From assembly GCA_937888775.1 (NCBI GenBank), contig CALAQT010000194.1:1-6266 (forward strand): a DNA stretch of 6,266 bases, read 5' to 3'. Within the stretch, counting starts at the first letter, position 1; each line of letters opens with the position of its first letter. The translations under genes were made by a program, and so were the position numbers. The notes below the pieces were generated by a model that ran no database searches, was not told the origin of the DNA, and saw only the letters and a program-made list of their open reading frames with translations. This document shows, in pieces, positions 4,920 to 6,266 of this stretch. The stretch comes from an uncultured Actinomycetes bacterium (GTDB lineage: Bacteria > Actinomycetota > Thermoleophilia > Solirubrobacterales > Solirubrobacteraceae).

Positions 4920-5900
4920 ATGACCCGCCGAGAAGCAGCCGAGGTCAACAACGGCCCTTCGCGGGTGCGCCACCTGCGGGCGACGCTCATCAGGCGCTTC
5001 TCGGCGGTTTGGCTGTGCGCAGCCTGCCTCGTTCTGACTTGCGTCGGTGCGTCGTATGCCAACACGAAGTCACGCGACGCTCATCAGGCGACGGCCCCCA
5101 TGTGCTGCTTCAAGCTGTCGATCTGGGACGAGGAGCGCGTCCAGGGCTTTTACCAAGACCCCAGCAAGACTGGTCAAAACCCTCTCGGACTCTACGACTA
5201 TGAGGTGAACGGCACGGCGTACGGTCTGGCCGTGCTGGAACCAGATGTCCGAGGAGTCATGGATCTGCGGTCAATTTACGGGGGAGTGGCTGCCGGGAAA
5301 ACGCTGGAGTACAACGACGTCATGTTTGATGGCAATAGGTCGTTCGGCTGCCCCGATAGCAACTCCCTCGCGCACCGCAATGACGAGGGCCGATTCCGGC
5401 GGGCCGATGATAATACGCCAGAATACGATCCCCCACATGGCGGCGGAGGGGTCGTGTACTTCGGTGACCCATTCGACAACTGGGACCCTCGATGCAACGA
5501 ATTCTCCGACTCGGCGCAGATGGTCGAGCGGGTGCTCGGATCCGAGTGCGGCGAGCCGGAGTTGCTGTCAACCCCTGGTGATCCCAGCGGCGGACCGATC
5601 TGCGATCCCGGCGCGAACCCGACGAAAGCGTTGCTGAGCGGCGAGCACAAAGTGCGCATCACATGCACCGAGCAAGCCAGCGGGCCGAACGGGAGCACCC
5701 TCTACCAGGGCTACGCATATGTCGCGATCGTTATCAACATTGTGCATGTCTCTCCAGATGACCGCAAACACCAGGTGAAGACGCTCAAGGGCGACATCGG
5801 TAAGGACGCTCCCCTGAACTCCAACCCCGCCGACGACGCGATTACAAAGCTGCAGCACCGCCCGCCCACTAACGCCTTCCAGTGTTCATCGAGCTCTTAG
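4920..5900 (+). CDS. Secreted cysteine-rich protein of unknown family
   Basis: I do not recognise this 326-residue protein. A long basic N-region (Arg14 to Arg26) leads to a hydrophobic core FSAVWLCAACLVLTCVGA (27-44) and a signal-peptidase-like site after SYA (45-47), so it is probably exported by Sec. The cysteines near the core do not fit a lipobox. The mature part has eight cysteines (62, 63, 144, 192, 210, 228, 249, 322), an even number that would allow four disulfides outside the cell, beginning with an adjacent Cys-Cys pair. The early part (66-140) and a later strand-like stretch (YQGYAYVAIVINIVHV, 262-277) suggest beta structure; the middle (140-240) is rich in Asp, Gly, Pro and Asn and may be loops or metal-binding turns. 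The tail ends QCSSSS. Promoter and AGGG support the ATG at 4920. GC is lower than in the lipid genes (34 of 60 in 5161-5220 against 42 of 60 in 1621-1680), hinting at a separate origin. No neighbour explains its job. Confidence 0.7.
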   Translation: MTRREAAEVNNGPSRVRHLRATLIRRFSAVWLCAACLVLTCVGASYANTKSRDAHQATAPMCCFKLSIWDEERVQGFYQDPSKTGQNPLGLYDYEVNGTAYGLAVLEPDVRGVMDLRSIYGGVAAGKTLEYNDVMFDGNRSFGCPDSNSLAHRNDEGRFRRADDNTPEYDPPHGGGGVVYFGDPFDNWDPRCNEFSDSAQMVERVLGSECGEPELLSTPGDPSGGPICDPGANPTKALLSGEHKVRITCTEQASGPNGSTLYQGYAYVAIVINIVHVSPDDRKHQVKTLKGDIGKDAPLNSNPADDAITKLQHRPPTNAFQCSSSS

Positions 5901-6010
5901 CCCGCTTCGAAGAGCCCAGCTGGCGATCACGCCGCCCGGGTAGCGTTGAACTCCGCTCACCGGAGAGCACAAGCCTCGTGACGCCAATCGAGCCCTCCGG
6001 ACACGAGCAC
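5901..6010. other. Spacer between the secreted-protein gene and the IS110 remnant
   Basis: A weak inverted repeat, GCTCTT (5893-5898) and AAGAGC (5910-5915), straddles the stop codon of the secreted-protein gene; it lacks a T tract and is not a convincing terminator. The plus-strand frame that later encodes the transposase fragment is open here, but its product shows no similarity I can recognise to transposase before about 6011. Confidence 0.35.
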
Positions 6011-6195
6011 GCCTCCCGCCAAGCAGTCCGGATGGCCGGGATCGACATCGGCGTGCACCGCTCAGACCAACACGCCCGCCTGGGCAAGCTCACCCGCCAA
6101 GGCTCAGCCGAGCTGCGCTGGGCACTCTATGAAGCCGCTCAGTCCGCCTGCCGACCAGCCAGCCCGACCACCCCGACTATCTCGGAACCTACTGA
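6011..6195 (+). pseudogene. IS110-family transposase, C-terminal remnant with frameshift
   Basis: The frame from 6011 reads ASRQAVRMAGIDIGVHRSDQ, then LGKLTRQGSAELRWALYEAAQSA. This is the characteristic C-terminal block of IS110/IS116/IS902 transposases (Transposase_20), typically 'R-x-A-V-R-x-A-G-x-D', then 'S-D', then 'G-x-L-x-R-Q-G-x-x-x-L-R-W-A-L-Y-E-A'. The Ser encoded at 6062-6064 sits where this family has its conserved catalytic-domain serine. The family sequence continues SPDHPDYL, and this is found only by shifting frame at 6163-6165: one C appears lost, after which DHPDYLGTY is read in the next frame up to a TGA at 6193-6195. The N-terminal DEDD nuclease domain is absent and nothing upstream of 6011 matches. 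The element is therefore dead. IS110 elements lack terminal inverted repeats, so its original boundary cannot be seen. Confidence 0.72.
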
Positions 6196-6266
6196 CGCAT
6201 CCGTGGGTTGTTTCACCGGCCGGGTAGGGGTGGGCAGAGGCCGCCGAGTGAGAGCATCGCGAGTGC
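6196..6266. other. Right-edge sequence, nothing identified
   Basis: The last 71 bases carry no recognisable gene start or repeat. They include a G-rich stretch (GGGTAGGGGTGGG at 6223-6235). They may belong to the non-coding tail of the dead IS110 element or to the next, unseen feature. Confidence 0.3.

Noticed and set aside
5014..5055. Lipoprotein signal (lipobox) in the secreted protein
   Set aside because: The residues before Cys36 and Cys41 (Cys-Ala-Ala and Val-Leu-Thr) do not fit the Leu-x-Gly/Ala-Cys pattern; ordinary cleavage after Ser-Tyr-Ala is preferred.
5893..5915. Terminator at the end of the secreted-protein gene
   Set aside because: Only 6 pairs around an 11-base loop with no T tract; too weak to call.
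1..6266. CRISPR arrays, tRNA or rRNA genes, riboswitches, toxin-antitoxin or phage-defence genes
   Set aside because: No regularly spaced repeats, no cloverleaf or rRNA-like conserved stretches, and no nuclease, toxin or defence motifs in any frame, apart from the regulator fragment that only loosely resembles antitoxin DNA-binding proteins.

Overview
The window is GC-rich, with strongly GC-biased third codon positions, GTG starts and short tightly packed genes. This points to a high-GC actinobacterium. The style of the fatty-acyl ligase and of the IS110 remnant would fit Thermoleophilia/Solirubrobacterales, but that placement is inference and no marker gene is present.

Layout. At the left edge, positions 17 to 1 on the minus strand hold the first codons of a gene running out of the window. 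Next, on the minus strand, is a fragment resembling the C-terminal half of a MerR-type regulator (about 393-121). It lacks its DNA-binding half and looks broken. A GC-rich intergenic stretch (394-538) follows, with a perfect 14-bp palindrome and a second inverted repeat. Three plus-strand genes of lipid metabolism come next: a small phasin-like helical protein (539-805), an MGAT-like lysophospholipid/acylglycerol acyltransferase (1075-1983), and an acyl-CoA synthetase carrying an N-terminal SRPBCC lipid-binding-type domain (1991-4054). A doubtful small ORF (821-1066) sits between the first two.

After the synthetase there is an inverted repeat that could end transcription. About 800 bases (4055-4870) then hold no intact gene, although parts look like decayed coding sequence. 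A recognisable promoter and start at 4876-4922 lead into a secreted, cysteine-rich protein of unknown family (4920-5900), whose base composition is lower in GC than the lipid genes. The right end carries the frameshifted C-terminal scrap of an IS110-family transposase (about 6011-6195).

How the genes may work together: the synthetase would activate a fatty acid (or another hydrophobic acid) to its CoA thioester, the acyltransferase would move the acyl group onto a lipid acceptor, and the phasin-like protein could coat a storage-lipid inclusion. This would be a small lipid-storage or membrane-lipid module. The right third (4055 to the end) looks like an accessory region with gene decay, an orphan secreted protein and a transposon relic.
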